Shown here in pieces: positions 54,324-63,941 of a stretch of 64,000 nucleotides of DNA. The translations under genes and the position numbers were made by a program. The stretch lies in the NCBI RefSeq assembly GCF_000376105.1, contig NZ_AQWM01000001.1, forward strand, positions 62,001 to 126,000. The letters run 5' to 3'. This DNA comes from Asticcacaulis benevestitus DSM 16100 = ATCC BAA-896. Lineage in GTDB: Bacteria > Pseudomonadota > Alphaproteobacteria > Caulobacterales > Caulobacteraceae. Below the pieces are notes generated by a model. It worked only from the letters and a program-made list of their open reading frames with translations. It ran no database searches and was not told the DNA's origin. Every line of letters starts with the position of its first letter. Within the stretch, counting starts at the first letter, position 1.

Positions 54324-55591
54324 AGCCGCATATTCTTCTGACGGGTCTTCTGCTCCTTCTTGCCGCCTGTGGCGGCGGTGGTGGCGGGGGCAGCACGTCC
54401 TCTGGCGGTGGTTTCTCTGGCGGCGGTTCCTCGTCCTCATCGTCCAGCTCCAGCAGCGTGGCGTTGAGTAATTTTACCACCATCTCGGTGGATTCCGGGC
54501 CGACTCAGGCGGGGGGTAACGTCAATATCGGCTTTGTTACGGTCACGATCTGCGCGCCGGGCACGAGCACCTGCCAGACCATCGATCACGTCATCATGGA
54601 CACCGGCTCTGTTGGCCTGCGCATCGAAAACGAAGCCCTGACGCCGGCCATGCGCACTGCCTTGCCGCATACGCAGGTGGCCGGCAAGGGGGCCGCGGAA
54701 TGTTACCAGTATGTCGATGGCTATGTCTTCGGCTCGATCCGCACGGCCGATTTCACCATCGGCGGCGAGAATGTCGCGGCCATGCCCATGATGGTCATCG
54801 GTGATGATGGCGATTACGCCAATGTGCCGACCGACTGCTCCTCCGGCGGCGGCACCAGCCACGACACCATCGCCGATTTCGGCGCCAACGGCATTATCGG
54901 CATCAGCAACGGTATCATCGATTGCGGCAGTTATTGCGCGGGGACCACCAATAACGGCTATTACTACACCTGTGTCGCGGCCACCTGTACGCCCTCGACC
55001 CTGGCCACGGCTTCGCAGGTGCCCAATCCGGTGGCGCGCATGGCGGTCAACAATAACGGCACGATCGTTGATCTGCCGGCGGTGGCCGGCCTTGGCACGC
55101 CCAGCCTGACAGGAACGCTTTACTTTGGCATAGGTACCCAGACCAACAACACGCTCGGCAACCGCACGGTCCTGACGCTCAGCAACAGTTTTCTGCTGAC
55201 CGCCACCTACAAGGGGGTGGCCCTGACGCAGAGCTTTATCGACAGCGGCACCAACTTCTACGGCTTCTCCGACAGCGCCATTCCATCCTGCACCGGCAAT
55301 CTGGCGGGCTTCTACTGTCCGGCCACCTCGCTTGGCCTGACCGCCACCCTGACCGGGCAGAACGGCGTTGTGGCCAATGTCCCGTTCACCATCGACAACA
55401 CGTCTCAGCTTGTCCAGTCGCCAAACTACGTCCTGCCGGGATTGGGCGGTGATCCCGCCGGGTTCGACAATCTGGAGCCTTACAGCAACAGCTTCGATTT
55501 CGGCCTGCCGTTCTTCTATGGGCGGCGCGTCTATACGGCGATTTCCGGCCGCAATGCCGGCGGTACGCTTGGCCCTTACATCGCGTTTTAA
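54320..55591 (+). CDS. DUF3443 lipoprotein with two aspartic-protease-like motifs
   Basis: The 423-residue product is a lipoprotein (lipobox LLAAC, Cys17) with a Gly/Ser-rich tether (18-46). It has two motifs that look like the paired catalytic aspartates of pepsin-type proteases: VIMDTGSVGLRI (Asp94) and SFIDSGTNFYGF (Asp308). Pepsins show DTGSSNLW and DTGT at similar spacing. Whether it cleaves peptides is untested. It contains several Cys in the middle (IDCGSYCAGTTN, TCVAATC). Its start overlaps the stop of the DUF2844 gene. Confidence 0.8.
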   Translation: MKPHILLTGLLLLLAACGGGGGGGSTSSGGGFSGGGSSSSSSSSSSVALSNFTTISVDSGPTQAGGNVNIGFVTVTICAPGTSTCQTIDHVIMDTGSVGLRIENEALTPAMRTALPHTQVAGKGAAECYQYVDGYVFGSIRTADFTIGGENVAAMPMMVIGDDGDYANVPTDCSSGGGTSHDTIADFGANGIIGISNGIIDCGSYCAGTTNNGYYYTCVAATCTPSTLATASQVPNPVARMAVNNNGTIVDLPAVAGLGTPSLTGTLYFGIGTQTNNTLGNRTVLTLSNSFLLTATYKGVALTQSFIDSGTNFYGFSDSAIPSCTGNLAGFYCPATSLGLTATLTGQNGVVANVPFTIDNTSQLVQSPNYVLPGLGGDPAGFDNLEPYSNSFDFGLPFFYGRRVYTAISGRNAGGTLGPYIAF

Positions 55592-55602
55592 GGTTGACTA
55601 CC

Positions 55603-56478
55603 ATGCCAGCCTATCAAGATGTCTTTTACGATAGCCATGATCTGCGCGTGAAGCTCTATGCCCGGGACTATCATCGTTCCGGGGGCGGCGAGATCATGCC
55701 GGTCATCTGCATGCATGGCCTGAGCCGCAATTCGGCGGATTTCGAGGTCATCGCGGCGCATCTGTCCGAGCGCTATCGCGTCATCGTGCCGGACCAGCGC
55801 GGCCGCGGCAAGTCAGGCTGGGATGCCGAGCCGGCCAACTATTCTCCGGCGCTCTATGTGCAGGATGTGTTCAAGCTGATGGGAGAGCTTGGCATCGCGC
55901 GGGCAGCCCTGATCGGCACGTCGATGGGCGGCATCATGGCGATGATCATGGGCATGATCGCGCCACAGGCCGTCATCGGCATGGTGATCAACGATGTCGG
56001 GCCGGAACTGGACGTGACGGGGCTGGCAAGGATCAAGTCCTATGTCGGCAAGAGCCCGCCGATCAACACCTGGGCCGATGCGACAGCGCGCGCCCGTCAG
56101 ACCAATGCCGCGGCTTTTCCGGACTATGACGACGCCGACTGGCTGGCCTTCGCGAAGCGCACCTATCATGAGGTCGAGGGTGTGCCGGTATCGTCCTACG
56201 ATCCGGCGATTTCCGGCGCCTTCGATCCGGATGGGCCGGTTGTGGCGCCGCCCGATATGTGGGGAATCTGGGATACGCTTAAAGGCATCCCTGTATTGGG
56301 CGTGCGCGGTGAGCTTTCCGACCTGCTGTCAGAGGCGACCTTTGGCCAGATGCTGGAGCGCCATTCGGCCATGCGCGCCGTGACCGTGGCGCGTGTCGGC
56401 CATGCGCCGATGCTCGACGAACCGGAGGCGATGACGGCGATAGATGCGTTTCTGGCTGATCTGGAAACGCGCGTCTGA
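55603..56478 (+). CDS. Alpha/beta-hydrolase
   Basis: The 291-residue product is a cytosolic alpha/beta-hydrolase with the GTSMGG nucleophile elbow (Ser107), an oxyanion-type MHGLSRNS near residue 40 and the catalytic His267 in GHAPMLDEP. The substrate is unknown. The ATG at 55603 lies 11 bases after the DUF3443 stop, so it may be the third gene of that unit. A TTG at 55594 is possible. Confidence 0.88.
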   Translation: MPAYQDVFYDSHDLRVKLYARDYHRSGGGEIMPVICMHGLSRNSADFEVIAAHLSERYRVIVPDQRGRGKSGWDAEPANYSPALYVQDVFKLMGELGIARAALIGTSMGGIMAMIMGMIAPQAVIGMVINDVGPELDVTGLARIKSYVGKSPPINTWADATARARQTNAAAFPDYDDADWLAFAKRTYHEVEGVPVSSYDPAISGAFDPDGPVVAPPDMWGIWDTLKGIPVLGVRGELSDLLSEATFGQMLERHSAMRAVTVARVGHAPMLDEPEAMTAIDAFLADLETRV

Positions 56479-56507
56479 ACCTCTCCGGATGTCGCGGTAC
56501 GGAGGCC

Positions 56508-57920
56508 TTATTGATCCGCCAGTGTTTTGACGAACTGATAATGGAACCGGCGGCCGTCCATCAGCGACTGGACGCGGATGCGCTCGTTCAGGCCATGAGC
56601 GTGGCTGCCGTCCTTATCGACGAAGATACCGGAAATGCCGTAGGTCGGGATACCGCCGGCGGTCATATAGATGCCGTCGGTCGCCCCGGTCGACATGGTC
56701 GGCAAGATCGGCGTGCCCGGATAGATCTTCGCTGACACGCTCTCGACTGCCGCCATGATCTCCGGGCTCAGCGCCGGCACCGGCGTGGCCGGACTGCGCG
56801 GCTCCACGATGGTGACGTGGTTGTTCGGATCGCCAATGGCCTGGTCGAGTGTGGCGCGCACCGATTCGATCGGCGTGCCCGGCAGGATGCGGCAGTTGAT
56901 ATTGGTCGTGGTCCGCTGCGGCAGGGCATTGGTGGCGTGTCCACCGTTGATCATGGTCGCCACGCAGGTGGTGCGCAGCATCGAATGCCACTTCTTGTCG
57001 GCCGAAACGATGGCGTTGGCTTTTGCGTCGGTCGTGTCCTTCACAAGGGCCAGCATGGCCGCGCCGATATCGCCGCCCTTGATGGCCGCCATGCGGGTGA
57101 AATAGGCGCGGGTGGTGTCGTTGAATTCGACCGGGAATTCCAGCGCGCTCAGCTTCGTCAGGTCGCTAGCCATGTCGTAGATGGCGTTGGCCGCTACCGG
57201 CTGCGAGGAATGGCCACCGGGATTGGTCGTCTCGATCCGGAAGTCCTGATAGACCTTTTCCGCCGCCTGAACGCCGAATGTGACGCGCTTGCCGTTTTCA
57301 TCCAGTTCGCCGGAACCACCTTCATTGATGGCATAGGCGGCGTCGACCCAGTCCTTGTGGTTCTGCGCCAGATATTCCGCGCCATTGAAAGCGCCGGAGG
57401 TTTCCTCGCCGCAGGTCAGCGCCATCTTAATGTCGCGCTTCGGCGTATAGCCTTCCTGACGGTAACGGATCAGCAGATCGGTGAAGATGGCGGCCATCGC
57501 CTTGTCGTCCTGAGCGCCGCGGGCGTAGAAATAGCCGTCTTCTTCCACGAGCGTAAAGGGATCGCGCGTCCAGTCGGCGCGGTTGGCCTCCACCACATCA
57601 ATATGGGCCAGTAGCAAGATTGGCTTCTTTTTCGAGCCCTTGCCGTGCAGGATGGCGACGAGGCCGCCTTCCTTGGGGTGCTCAGGCACCGAAAAGACGC
57701 GCAGATCGGCATCGGGATAGCCGGCGGCTTTCAGGCGCGCCGCCATGCGTTCGGCGGCCAGGGTGCAGTTACCGACGGAAAGCGTGGTATTGGTCTCGAC
57801 CAGTTCCTTGTAGGTCGCACGGAAAGCCGGTTCGCCGTCACCCGACGTATCGGCCGCAAAGGCGGGGACGGAGATGGCAAGAACAGCGGTAAAAGCCAGC
57901 AGGCTGTGTTTCAGGTGCAT
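56508..57920 (-). CDS. Secreted M20-family metallopeptidase, copy 1
   Basis: The 470-residue product begins with a signal peptide (1-23, ending FAAD) and carries the M20/M25/M40 metal site: His106 and Asp108 (LLLAHIDVV), Asp138-Asp139 (GAQDDKAM) and Glu172-Glu173 (CGEETSG). Members cleave dipeptides or amino-acid conjugates. It belongs to the carboxypeptidase/deacylase group with a dimerisation domain (about 215-330). A second copy of the same length follows immediately upstream. Confidence 0.92.
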   Translation of the reverse strand: MHLKHSLLAFTAVLAISVPAFAADTSGDGEPAFRATYKELVETNTTLSVGNCTLAAERMAARLKAAGYPDADLRVFSVPEHPKEGGLVAILHGKGSKKKPILLLAHIDVVEANRADWTRDPFTLVEEDGYFYARGAQDDKAMAAIFTDLLIRYRQEGYTPKRDIKMALTCGEETSGAFNGAEYLAQNHKDWVDAAYAINEGGSGELDENGKRVTFGVQAAEKVYQDFRIETTNPGGHSSQPVAANAIYDMASDLTKLSALEFPVEFNDTTRAYFTRMAAIKGGDIGAAMLALVKDTTDAKANAIVSADKKWHSMLRTTCVATMINGGHATNALPQRTTTNINCRILPGTPIESVRATLDQAIGDPNNHVTIVEPRSPATPVPALSPEIMAAVESVSAKIYPGTPILPTMSTGATDGIYMTAGGIPTYGISGIFVDKDGSHAHGLNERIRVQSLMDGRRFHYQFVKTLADQ

Positions 57921-57931
57921 ATCGGTTCCCC

Positions 57932-59344
57932 TTATTGATCGGCGTAAAGCTTGACGAGCTTGTGGAAGAAGCGTCGGCCTTCCATCAGCGACTTGACCCC
58001 GACATGCTCATTGAGGCCGTGGATATTGCCTTCGTCCGGTCCCTCGAAGAAGCCGTAGAAGCCATAGGTCGGGATGCCGGCGGCGGTGGTGTAGATGCCG
58101 TCTGAAGCGCCTGTTTCCATGGTGGGCAGCACCGGCACGCCAGGATAGACCTCCGCCACCACCTTCTCAATGGGCGCCAAGATATCGCGGCCAAGCGGTG
58201 GCGCGGGTGTGGCCGGGCTGGGCGCGCCATTGAGCGTCAGGCTGACCTTGGGATTGTTGATGGCGGTGGCCAGGGCCTTCTTGACCTCGTCGACCGTCGT
58301 GCCCGGGAAGATGCGGCAATTAACATTGGCCTTGACCGTCTGGGGCAGGGCGTTGACCGCATGACCGCCTTCGATCATGGTCGCCACGCAGGTGGTGCGT
58401 AGCATCGCCTGCCACATGGCGTCCTGCGACAGGCGCGCCTCGGCAGCGGCATCGTTCGGATTGGTGACGATGGCGCGCATGGCGGCGCCGTCCTCGCCGC
58501 CCTTGATATCGGCCATGCGGGTGAAATATTCCCTGGTGGCGTCGTTGATCCTGACCGGAAACCTGTAAGCAGAGACGGCTTTCAGAGCATCGGCCATGTC
58601 ATAGATGGCGTTCTCCGGCACCGGGCGCGACGAGTGACCGCCGGGATTGTCGGTCTCCAGCGTGAAGTCCTGATAGACCTTCTCGGCCGCCTCGACATCG
58701 AACGAGACGTGACGGCCCTCAGCATCATCCGCGCCATAGGCGCCTTCATTGATGGCGAAAGCCGCGTCGATCCAGTCCTTGTGGTTTTCGCTGAGCCATT
58801 TGGCGCCATTGAAGACGCCTTCGGTTTCTTCGCCACAGGTGAGCGCCAGCTTGATGTCGCGCTTTGGCCTATAGCCTTCCTGTTTGTAGCGGATAAAAAG
58901 GTCGGTGAAGATGGCGGCCTGCCCCTTGTCGTCGGCCACGCCGCGTCCGTAGAACTGGCCGTCTTCCTCGAAGAGGGTAAAGGGATCGCGCGTCCAGTCC
59001 TCGCGCTTGGCGGCCACCACGTCGATATGGGCCAGCAGCAGGATCGGCTTCTTACTAGAGCCGGTGCCTTTCAGTGTCGCTACCAGCCCGCCATCGTTCG
59101 GCGCGCTATCAGGAATAAAGAGATGGATGTCGGTATCGCTGTAGCCGGCAGTTTTCAGGCGGGCTTCCATGCGCTGGGCGGCGAGGGTGCAACTGCCGAC
59201 GCCCGGCGCGGTGTTGGTTTCGACCAGTTCCTTGAACAAGGTGCGAAAAGCCGCTTCGCCATCGCCGGATCTGTCGGCGGCCACAGCCTGACCCGAAAGC
59301 GCCAGCAAGGAGGTTAGCGCCAGCGGGAGGGCTTTCAGGCGCAT
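57932..59344 (-). CDS. Secreted M20-family metallopeptidase, copy 2
   Basis: The 470-residue product is a paralogue of the neighbour, colinear throughout, with the same signal peptide layout and metal-binding blocks (LLLAHIDVV, GVADDKGQ, CGEETEG). The N-terminus is MRLKALPLALTSLLALSGQAVAADRSGDGEAAF from the ATG at 59344. The pair has diverged substantially in the C-terminal half. A tandem duplication is the simplest origin, and the two may act on different peptides. The stop lies 11 bases before the start of copy 1, so they are probably cotranscribed. Confidence 0.92.
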   Translation of the reverse strand: MRLKALPLALTSLLALSGQAVAADRSGDGEAAFRTLFKELVETNTAPGVGSCTLAAQRMEARLKTAGYSDTDIHLFIPDSAPNDGGLVATLKGTGSSKKPILLLAHIDVVAAKREDWTRDPFTLFEEDGQFYGRGVADDKGQAAIFTDLFIRYKQEGYRPKRDIKLALTCGEETEGVFNGAKWLSENHKDWIDAAFAINEGAYGADDAEGRHVSFDVEAAEKVYQDFTLETDNPGGHSSRPVPENAIYDMADALKAVSAYRFPVRINDATREYFTRMADIKGGEDGAAMRAIVTNPNDAAAEARLSQDAMWQAMLRTTCVATMIEGGHAVNALPQTVKANVNCRIFPGTTVDEVKKALATAINNPKVSLTLNGAPSPATPAPPLGRDILAPIEKVVAEVYPGVPVLPTMETGASDGIYTTAAGIPTYGFYGFFEGPDEGNIHGLNEHVGVKSLMEGRRFFHKLVKLYADQ

Positions 59345-59414
59345 GGGGTGCTCCGCAAAAGAGGTGACGCTAACACCCCTTTCGCGGATGCACAATCGGC
59401 CATTACAGCCGCGT

Positions 59415-61103
59415 TCAGGCCTCTGACCGGAACTGGTTGATGGTCAGTTCGATCAGGGAAACGACCGTCCAGATGAGCAGGGCGAATCCTCCGAACAGGA
59501 ACATATAGTCGATCCCGCCATGCAGGGTGGCGAAGCTCATACCCATGAAGGTTATCCAGCGCAGGCGGAACGACCAGCCTTCGAGAGTCAGGGCCGGCGT
59601 GCGCTGAAGGAGTGTGACGATCGTTATGGCGGAAACCGCAACGGGCTGCAGGATAGCCAGATCGCGCGCCTGCCATAACAGAGCACCGGCGCCGACAGTG
59701 AAAGCGCCGATTGCCGGAAGCGCGGATATGCGCCACGCCCTTGACAGGCGAAACCATAGCGGCAGCAGCGCCATTTTACCAAACGCGCTGACAAAACAAA
59801 CCGCTATCACGGCGAGCGACATCTGGATTGCCGTGAGAGGTGGCATAGTGAAGGCAACCACGGCCCACCAGGCAATGAGATAACCTTCACTTAGAAATGC
59901 GCGCATCTGCCACGGAATGCTGCTTTCGCGCTGATCGGGGACACCGGTTATGGACACCCATATGGCGATGAGGGTGGCCAGAATACCGATAATAACAATA
60001 AGAGGCCATGAGGCCGGCACCGCGGCCAGCAGCAAAAGTAACAGAACGGCAGGTCCCCAGCCAAATTGCAGCAGGTGATTACCCTGCAACCGCCAGCTCT
60101 TTTTCAGACTGTGGCGCGGCATGATGACTGCGAAGTGGTGCAGAATAGTCGACAGGGTGAGCGCGGTTGGTATCAGCAGAAGCAAGGCGACCTCACGCCA
60201 TTGCGGGCCGGCGTTGTAGATTACCGCTTCCAGAGCCAGAAGAATGGGCGCAAGCATCAATGCCCATCTCGCTGTGGATTTCAGGCGTGGTTTCTCGAAA
60301 TAGGCCTCCCAGTGCGCCAGTGAGTCGGCGTTCATATCCTTCAACAGACCGTCATGACGAGTGTTCAGATGATCCAGCAGGGCCCTGACCCCGGCGCTGT
60401 CCCCAAACAGCTTGCGCCAGAGTCCCGGCGGTTTAGGTGGCGCATTCAGCACCTTGTAGGCGTCATGATGTTCGCTGGTTGGATTTTTCAGACGCTCCAG
60501 ATAAGCGAGATCATCGCTGCGCGTCAAAATCCGCCGGGTCAGATAGGCCGTTTTCAGACCGCGTGATTGCAAGCGCCAGCCGAAGCGCTTGATGATTCTA
60601 TCTATTAGTGGATCGCTGTAGGGGCTTGTCTTCAGCAGCAACTGAGCCATCCAGATCTCAGTCTCGGCGCGGATATCGAGCGCTTCCAGAGAAGGTGAAT
60701 CAAGGACGGTTTGCAGCGCCTTGATACGCATGTCCGGTTCGGCGCTGGTGGCGCGTAGAATTTTTTCCAGTCGCAGGCGCGCGGTATAAAAGTCGGCGTG
60801 CGGATCAGCAAAGACGACAGGCGCGGGGGCTTCTATTTTTTCCGCAAGCTCAGGTCCGGCGATAAAGGCCGATACCTCCGAGGCCTTGACGATATAGACC
60901 TTGCCCTGAGACAGGGCGGGTGCCGCAACGGGACGCTCGGCATAGTTCAAGGCACGTTCATAAGCTTCGCGCAGGGCCTTGAAGCCCTCCGCGTCGTCTT
61001 CCGGATTGGTGACCTTCAGTTTGGCGGCATATGCCCTGCGAATATCCTTGCGATCAGATGTCTTCTTAATGCCGAGTGTCTTCCAGATCGATGTCACAGC
61101 CAT
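59415..61103 (-). CDS. Membrane J-like protein paired with the HscC-type Hsp70
   Basis: The 562-residue protein begins with a J-domain-like segment (1-60: SIWKTLGIKKTSDRKDIRRAYAAKLKVTNPEDDAEGFKALREAYERAL). The canonical HPD is replaced by NPE, so it is degenerate. A region of about 220 residues follows, then about seven or eight membrane helices to the end. E. coli HscC works with such membrane J-proteins (DjlB/DjlC). The ATG at 61103 overlaps the hscC-like stop by ten bases, so the two are one unit. Confidence 0.82.
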   Translation of the reverse strand: MAVTSIWKTLGIKKTSDRKDIRRAYAAKLKVTNPEDDAEGFKALREAYERALNYAERPVAAPALSQGKVYIVKASEVSAFIAGPELAEKIEAPAPVVFADPHADFYTARLRLEKILRATSAEPDMRIKALQTVLDSPSLEALDIRAETEIWMAQLLLKTSPYSDPLIDRIIKRFGWRLQSRGLKTAYLTRRILTRSDDLAYLERLKNPTSEHHDAYKVLNAPPKPPGLWRKLFGDSAGVRALLDHLNTRHDGLLKDMNADSLAHWEAYFEKPRLKSTARWALMLAPILLALEAVIYNAGPQWREVALLLLIPTALTLSTILHHFAVIMPRHSLKKSWRLQGNHLLQFGWGPAVLLLLLLAAVPASWPLIVIIGILATLIAIWVSITGVPDQRESSIPWQMRAFLSEGYLIAWWAVVAFTMPPLTAIQMSLAVIAVCFVSAFGKMALLPLWFRLSRAWRISALPAIGAFTVGAGALLWQARDLAILQPVAVSAITIVTLLQRTPALTLEGWSFRLRWITFMGMSFATLHGGIDYMFLFGGFALLIWTVVSLIELTINQFRSEA

Positions 61104-62797
61104 GTTTCGCCTTCAAGCGAATCGAGAACCGACAGCAGATGTCCGCGTGCCTTGTCGATCAGGCGATTGTCCTGACTGGCCAGAGCCCCCTCGAACTCGC
61201 GCATCAGGCCGCCGACATGCTCGCGCTTGTCGCCCAGGAAGTTTTCGTAGCAACGCGAGGCACGCGCAAGGGCCGCGCGATTGGCGTCGCTGTCGCGTGG
61301 ATGCGCCTTGAGCGCTTCGAGCGCCTTGCGCTGTTTCTCCAGATCGGCGCCCGTGGGGCCATCTTCATCGACAATAACAAGCTGGTGCTTTTCGCCCGTC
61401 ATGGGGATATGGACATCGACCTCGATCAGGCCGTTGATATCGTAGGTGAAGCGACAATCCGCCGTCACCTCGCCGGCGGGCCTGCGCGGGACCGGCACGC
61501 TGATCTTGCCCAATGAAATATTGTCGGTCACATAGCGCGACTCGCCCTGATATATTTCGAACTCGATGACCGACTGGTTGTCTTGCAGTGTATTATAGGT
61601 GTTCATCCGGCTGGCGGGCACCGCGACATTGCGTTCGATGATCGGCGAGAAAATACCATGATGCAAATGGCCGGCATGGTCATGCTCGGCGATGCCCACA
61701 CCTAAGCTGTACGGGCAGACATCAGTGACCGCGACCTCTTTCAGGGCCTGATCGCGTGCTTTCAGACCGGCCTGCACCGCGGCGCCCATGGCCACGGCCT
61801 CATCGGGATGCACGGTCTGAGATGGGAAGCGCCCGAACATGCGGGTCACAGCCTTGCGCACCACCGGCATGCGCGTCGCACCGCCAACCAGGACGATTTC
61901 ATTCAAGGCATCGGTGCGAATCTCGCCGTCGCGCAGGCTGCGCAGCACCGGTTCGCGCAGGCGCTCTAACAGGGGCGCGGCCAGGGTGTCGAAATCGTCG
62001 GCGGAAACCGCGTGCTCATAAGCCTTGCCCCGCCACACAATCTCCATCTTCGCCCACGGCTGGCTGGTGAGTTCGCGCCGCGCTTTCTCCGCCGCCGCGC
62101 GCAGCAGTTGATGCAGAGCGTCTTCCTCGCCGAGCTTGAGTTTCCAGTCGTCGGTGAATGTATTGCGCATAGCGCGGATCAGCAGGTCGTTGAAATCCTC
62201 GCCACCCAGCCGAGCGTCGCCGGTCGAGGCGCGGACCTCGATGACGCCTTCGAAGATTTCCAGGATCGAGACGTCGAACGTGCCGCCGCCGAGATCGAAC
62301 ACCAGAAACTGAGATTCGTCCTCCAGCAGATGAATGCCGTAGGCGAGAGCGGCTGCGGTCGGTTCGTTCAGCAGGCGCTCGACCTTGAGGCCGGCCAGTT
62401 CTCCCGCCCGGCGAGTGGCCTTGCGCTGTTTGTCGTTGAAATAGGCGGGGACAGTGATCACGGCCTCGGCCACCGGTTCGCCCAGATAAGCCTCGGCATC
62501 GGCCTTGAGACTGCGCAGGACCAGCGCCGACAGTTCCTCAGGAGAGAACTCGCGCCGACCAAGCGTTGTCATCCGCCGTGACCCCATATAGCGCTTGAAG
62601 GCGCTGGTGGTCAGCTTAGGGTGCGTCGATTGCCGCTCACGCGCGGGTAGTCCGACCAGCAGGTCGCCATTGTCGTCCAGACCAACAGCCGAGGGCGTCA
62701 GGTTATGCCCCAGGCTGTTCGGAATCAATTCCGCCTTGCTGTCACGAAAAACGCCGACGGCGGAGTTCGTCGTGCCCAGGTCGATGCCGATAATCAT
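61094..62797 (-). CDS. hscC: HscC-like Hsp70 chaperone
   Basis: The 567-residue product is a short Hsp70 with the actin-like ATPase (IIGIDLGTTNSAVGVF, NEPTAAALAYG, DLGGGTFDVSI, LVGGATRMP) and a reduced C-terminal substrate domain lacking the long lid. Length matches E. coli HscC (556) rather than DnaK (638). HscC forms a specialised pair with membrane J-proteins; the client set is not well defined. It overlaps the membrane J-like gene downstream. Confidence 0.9.
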   Translation of the reverse strand: MIIGIDLGTTNSAVGVFRDSKAELIPNSLGHNLTPSAVGLDDNGDLLVGLPARERQSTHPKLTTSAFKRYMGSRRMTTLGRREFSPEELSALVLRSLKADAEAYLGEPVAEAVITVPAYFNDKQRKATRRAGELAGLKVERLLNEPTAAALAYGIHLLEDESQFLVFDLGGGTFDVSILEIFEGVIEVRASTGDARLGGEDFNDLLIRAMRNTFTDDWKLKLGEEDALHQLLRAAAEKARRELTSQPWAKMEIVWRGKAYEHAVSADDFDTLAAPLLERLREPVLRSLRDGEIRTDALNEIVLVGGATRMPVVRKAVTRMFGRFPSQTVHPDEAVAMGAAVQAGLKARDQALKEVAVTDVCPYSLGVGIAEHDHAGHLHHGIFSPIIERNVAVPASRMNTYNTLQDNQSVIEFEIYQGESRYVTDNISLGKISVPVPRRPAGEVTADCRFTYDINGLIEVDVHIPMTGEKHQLVIVDEDGPTGADLEKQRKALEALKAHPRDSDANRAALARASRCYENFLGDKREHVGGLMREFEGALASQDNRLIDKARGHLLSVLDSLEGETWL

Positions 62798-62821
62798 AGT
62801 ATGTCCCCCCTCAGACCGTTT

Positions 62822-63292
62822 TTAGCGACGATCCGACACTTCGATCAGGGCATCGATCTCGACGGCGAAGCCGAGCGGGATCTTGTACATGCCCACGGCC
62901 GAGCGGGCGTGCTTGCCGGCGTCGCCGAGCGCGGCCACCATCAGGTCGGAGCAGCCGTTGATGACCTGCGGGATATTGTAGAATTCCGGGCCGGCCTGGA
63001 CGAAGGCGTTGAGCTTGATAACGCGGACGACGTTGTCAAGATCGCCGTCGGCGGCGGCCTTCATCTGGGCCAGCAGGTTGATGGCGCACAGGCGCGCAGC
63101 TTCCACGCCCTGTTCCAGCGTGACATCGACGCCAAGCGTGCCCTTGATTCCGCCATTCGCGTCATTCGAGAGCTGGCCGGAGATATGAACGTGATTCCCG
63201 GTGCGGACGAACGGCACGTAATTGGCCACCGGCGCGGTGGGGACGGGCAGGGTTAACCCGAGGGCGCGCAGACGATCTTCGGTTTGTGACAT
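62822..63292 (-). CDS. RidA/YjgF family protein
   Basis: RidA proteins hydrolyse reactive enamine and imine intermediates of amino-acid metabolism. The 156-residue product has the family pattern: FVRTGNHVHISGQLSNDANGGIKGTLG, NLLAQMKAAADGDLDNVVRVIKLNAFVQ and the substrate-site Arg in HARSAVGMYKIPLG. I chose the ATG at 63292 (MSQTEDRLRALG) because AGGA lies before it; a much longer upstream frame extends into the divK promoter region. It belongs to a subgroup slightly longer than E. coli RidA. Confidence 0.88.
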   Translation of the reverse strand: MSQTEDRLRALGLTLPVPTAPVANYVPFVRTGNHVHISGQLSNDANGGIKGTLGVDVTLEQGVEAARLCAINLLAQMKAAADGDLDNVVRVIKLNAFVQAGPEFYNIPQVINGCSDLMVAALGDAGKHARSAVGMYKIPLGFAVEIDALIEVSDRR

Positions 63293-63557
63293 GAGGAATC
63301 CTTTATGTGGTAAGAGTATGCAGCCGCTCAAAGGTGGCCAGTTGGCGGAGGTTATAGCTGATTTGCGTTCATGACTTCCATCCCCATTTTTACCTTTTGT
63401 TACCTTCCCCTTCATCGGACCTTAAGAGAGTCCCTATAGATTGAGGCTCGAAAAGCCGAGGGCCGCGCAAGCGGGCGATTCGGTGCAAAAAATAAGATGA
63501 TGTGGGGCTGAGGGTCTTCAATATTGAAGGTTTCCGGCGGGGCTCAAAGGTTTTGGA

Positions 63558-63926
63558 ATGATACAGAAGAAAGTCCTTATTGTTGAGGACAACGAACTGA
63601 ACATGAAGCTCTTTCATGACCTGCTCGATGCGCAGGGCTATGAAACCTTCCAGACCGGCGAGGGATTGTCGGCGTTGACTCTTGCCCGCGAACACCGTCC
63701 TGACCTCATTCTCATGGATATCCAGCTTCCCGAAATCTCCGGCCTGGAAGTCACCAAGTGGCTGAAAGAGGACGATGAACTGTCGCACATTCCAGTGGTG
63801 GCCGTGACGGCCTTCGCCATGAAGGGCGACGAGGAACGCATCCGCGAAGGCGGCTGTGAGGCCTATATTTCGAAGCCGATCTCCGTCACCCATTTCCTGG
63901 ATACCGTGCGCCGTTATCTCGGTTAA
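63558..63926 (+). CDS. divK: DivK, cell-fate response regulator
   Basis: DivK is a single-domain response regulator phosphorylated by DivJ and dephosphorylated by PleC. Through DivL and CckA it switches CtrA activity and sets asymmetric fate. The 122-residue product is near-identical to Caulobacter DivK, with Asp54 (MDIQLPE) as phosphorylation site, the ED pair at 10-11, and Lys in the SKPIS motif. A GANTC site (GAGTC, 63428-63432) lies 126 bases upstream. The next gene is pleD, as in Caulobacter. Confidence 0.97.
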   Translation: MIQKKVLIVEDNELNMKLFHDLLDAQGYETFQTGEGLSALTLAREHRPDLILMDIQLPEISGLEVTKWLKEDDELSHIPVVAVTAFAMKGDEERIREGGCEAYISKPISVTHFLDTVRRYLG

Positions 63927-63941
63927 GGCTGAGGGGGCAAG

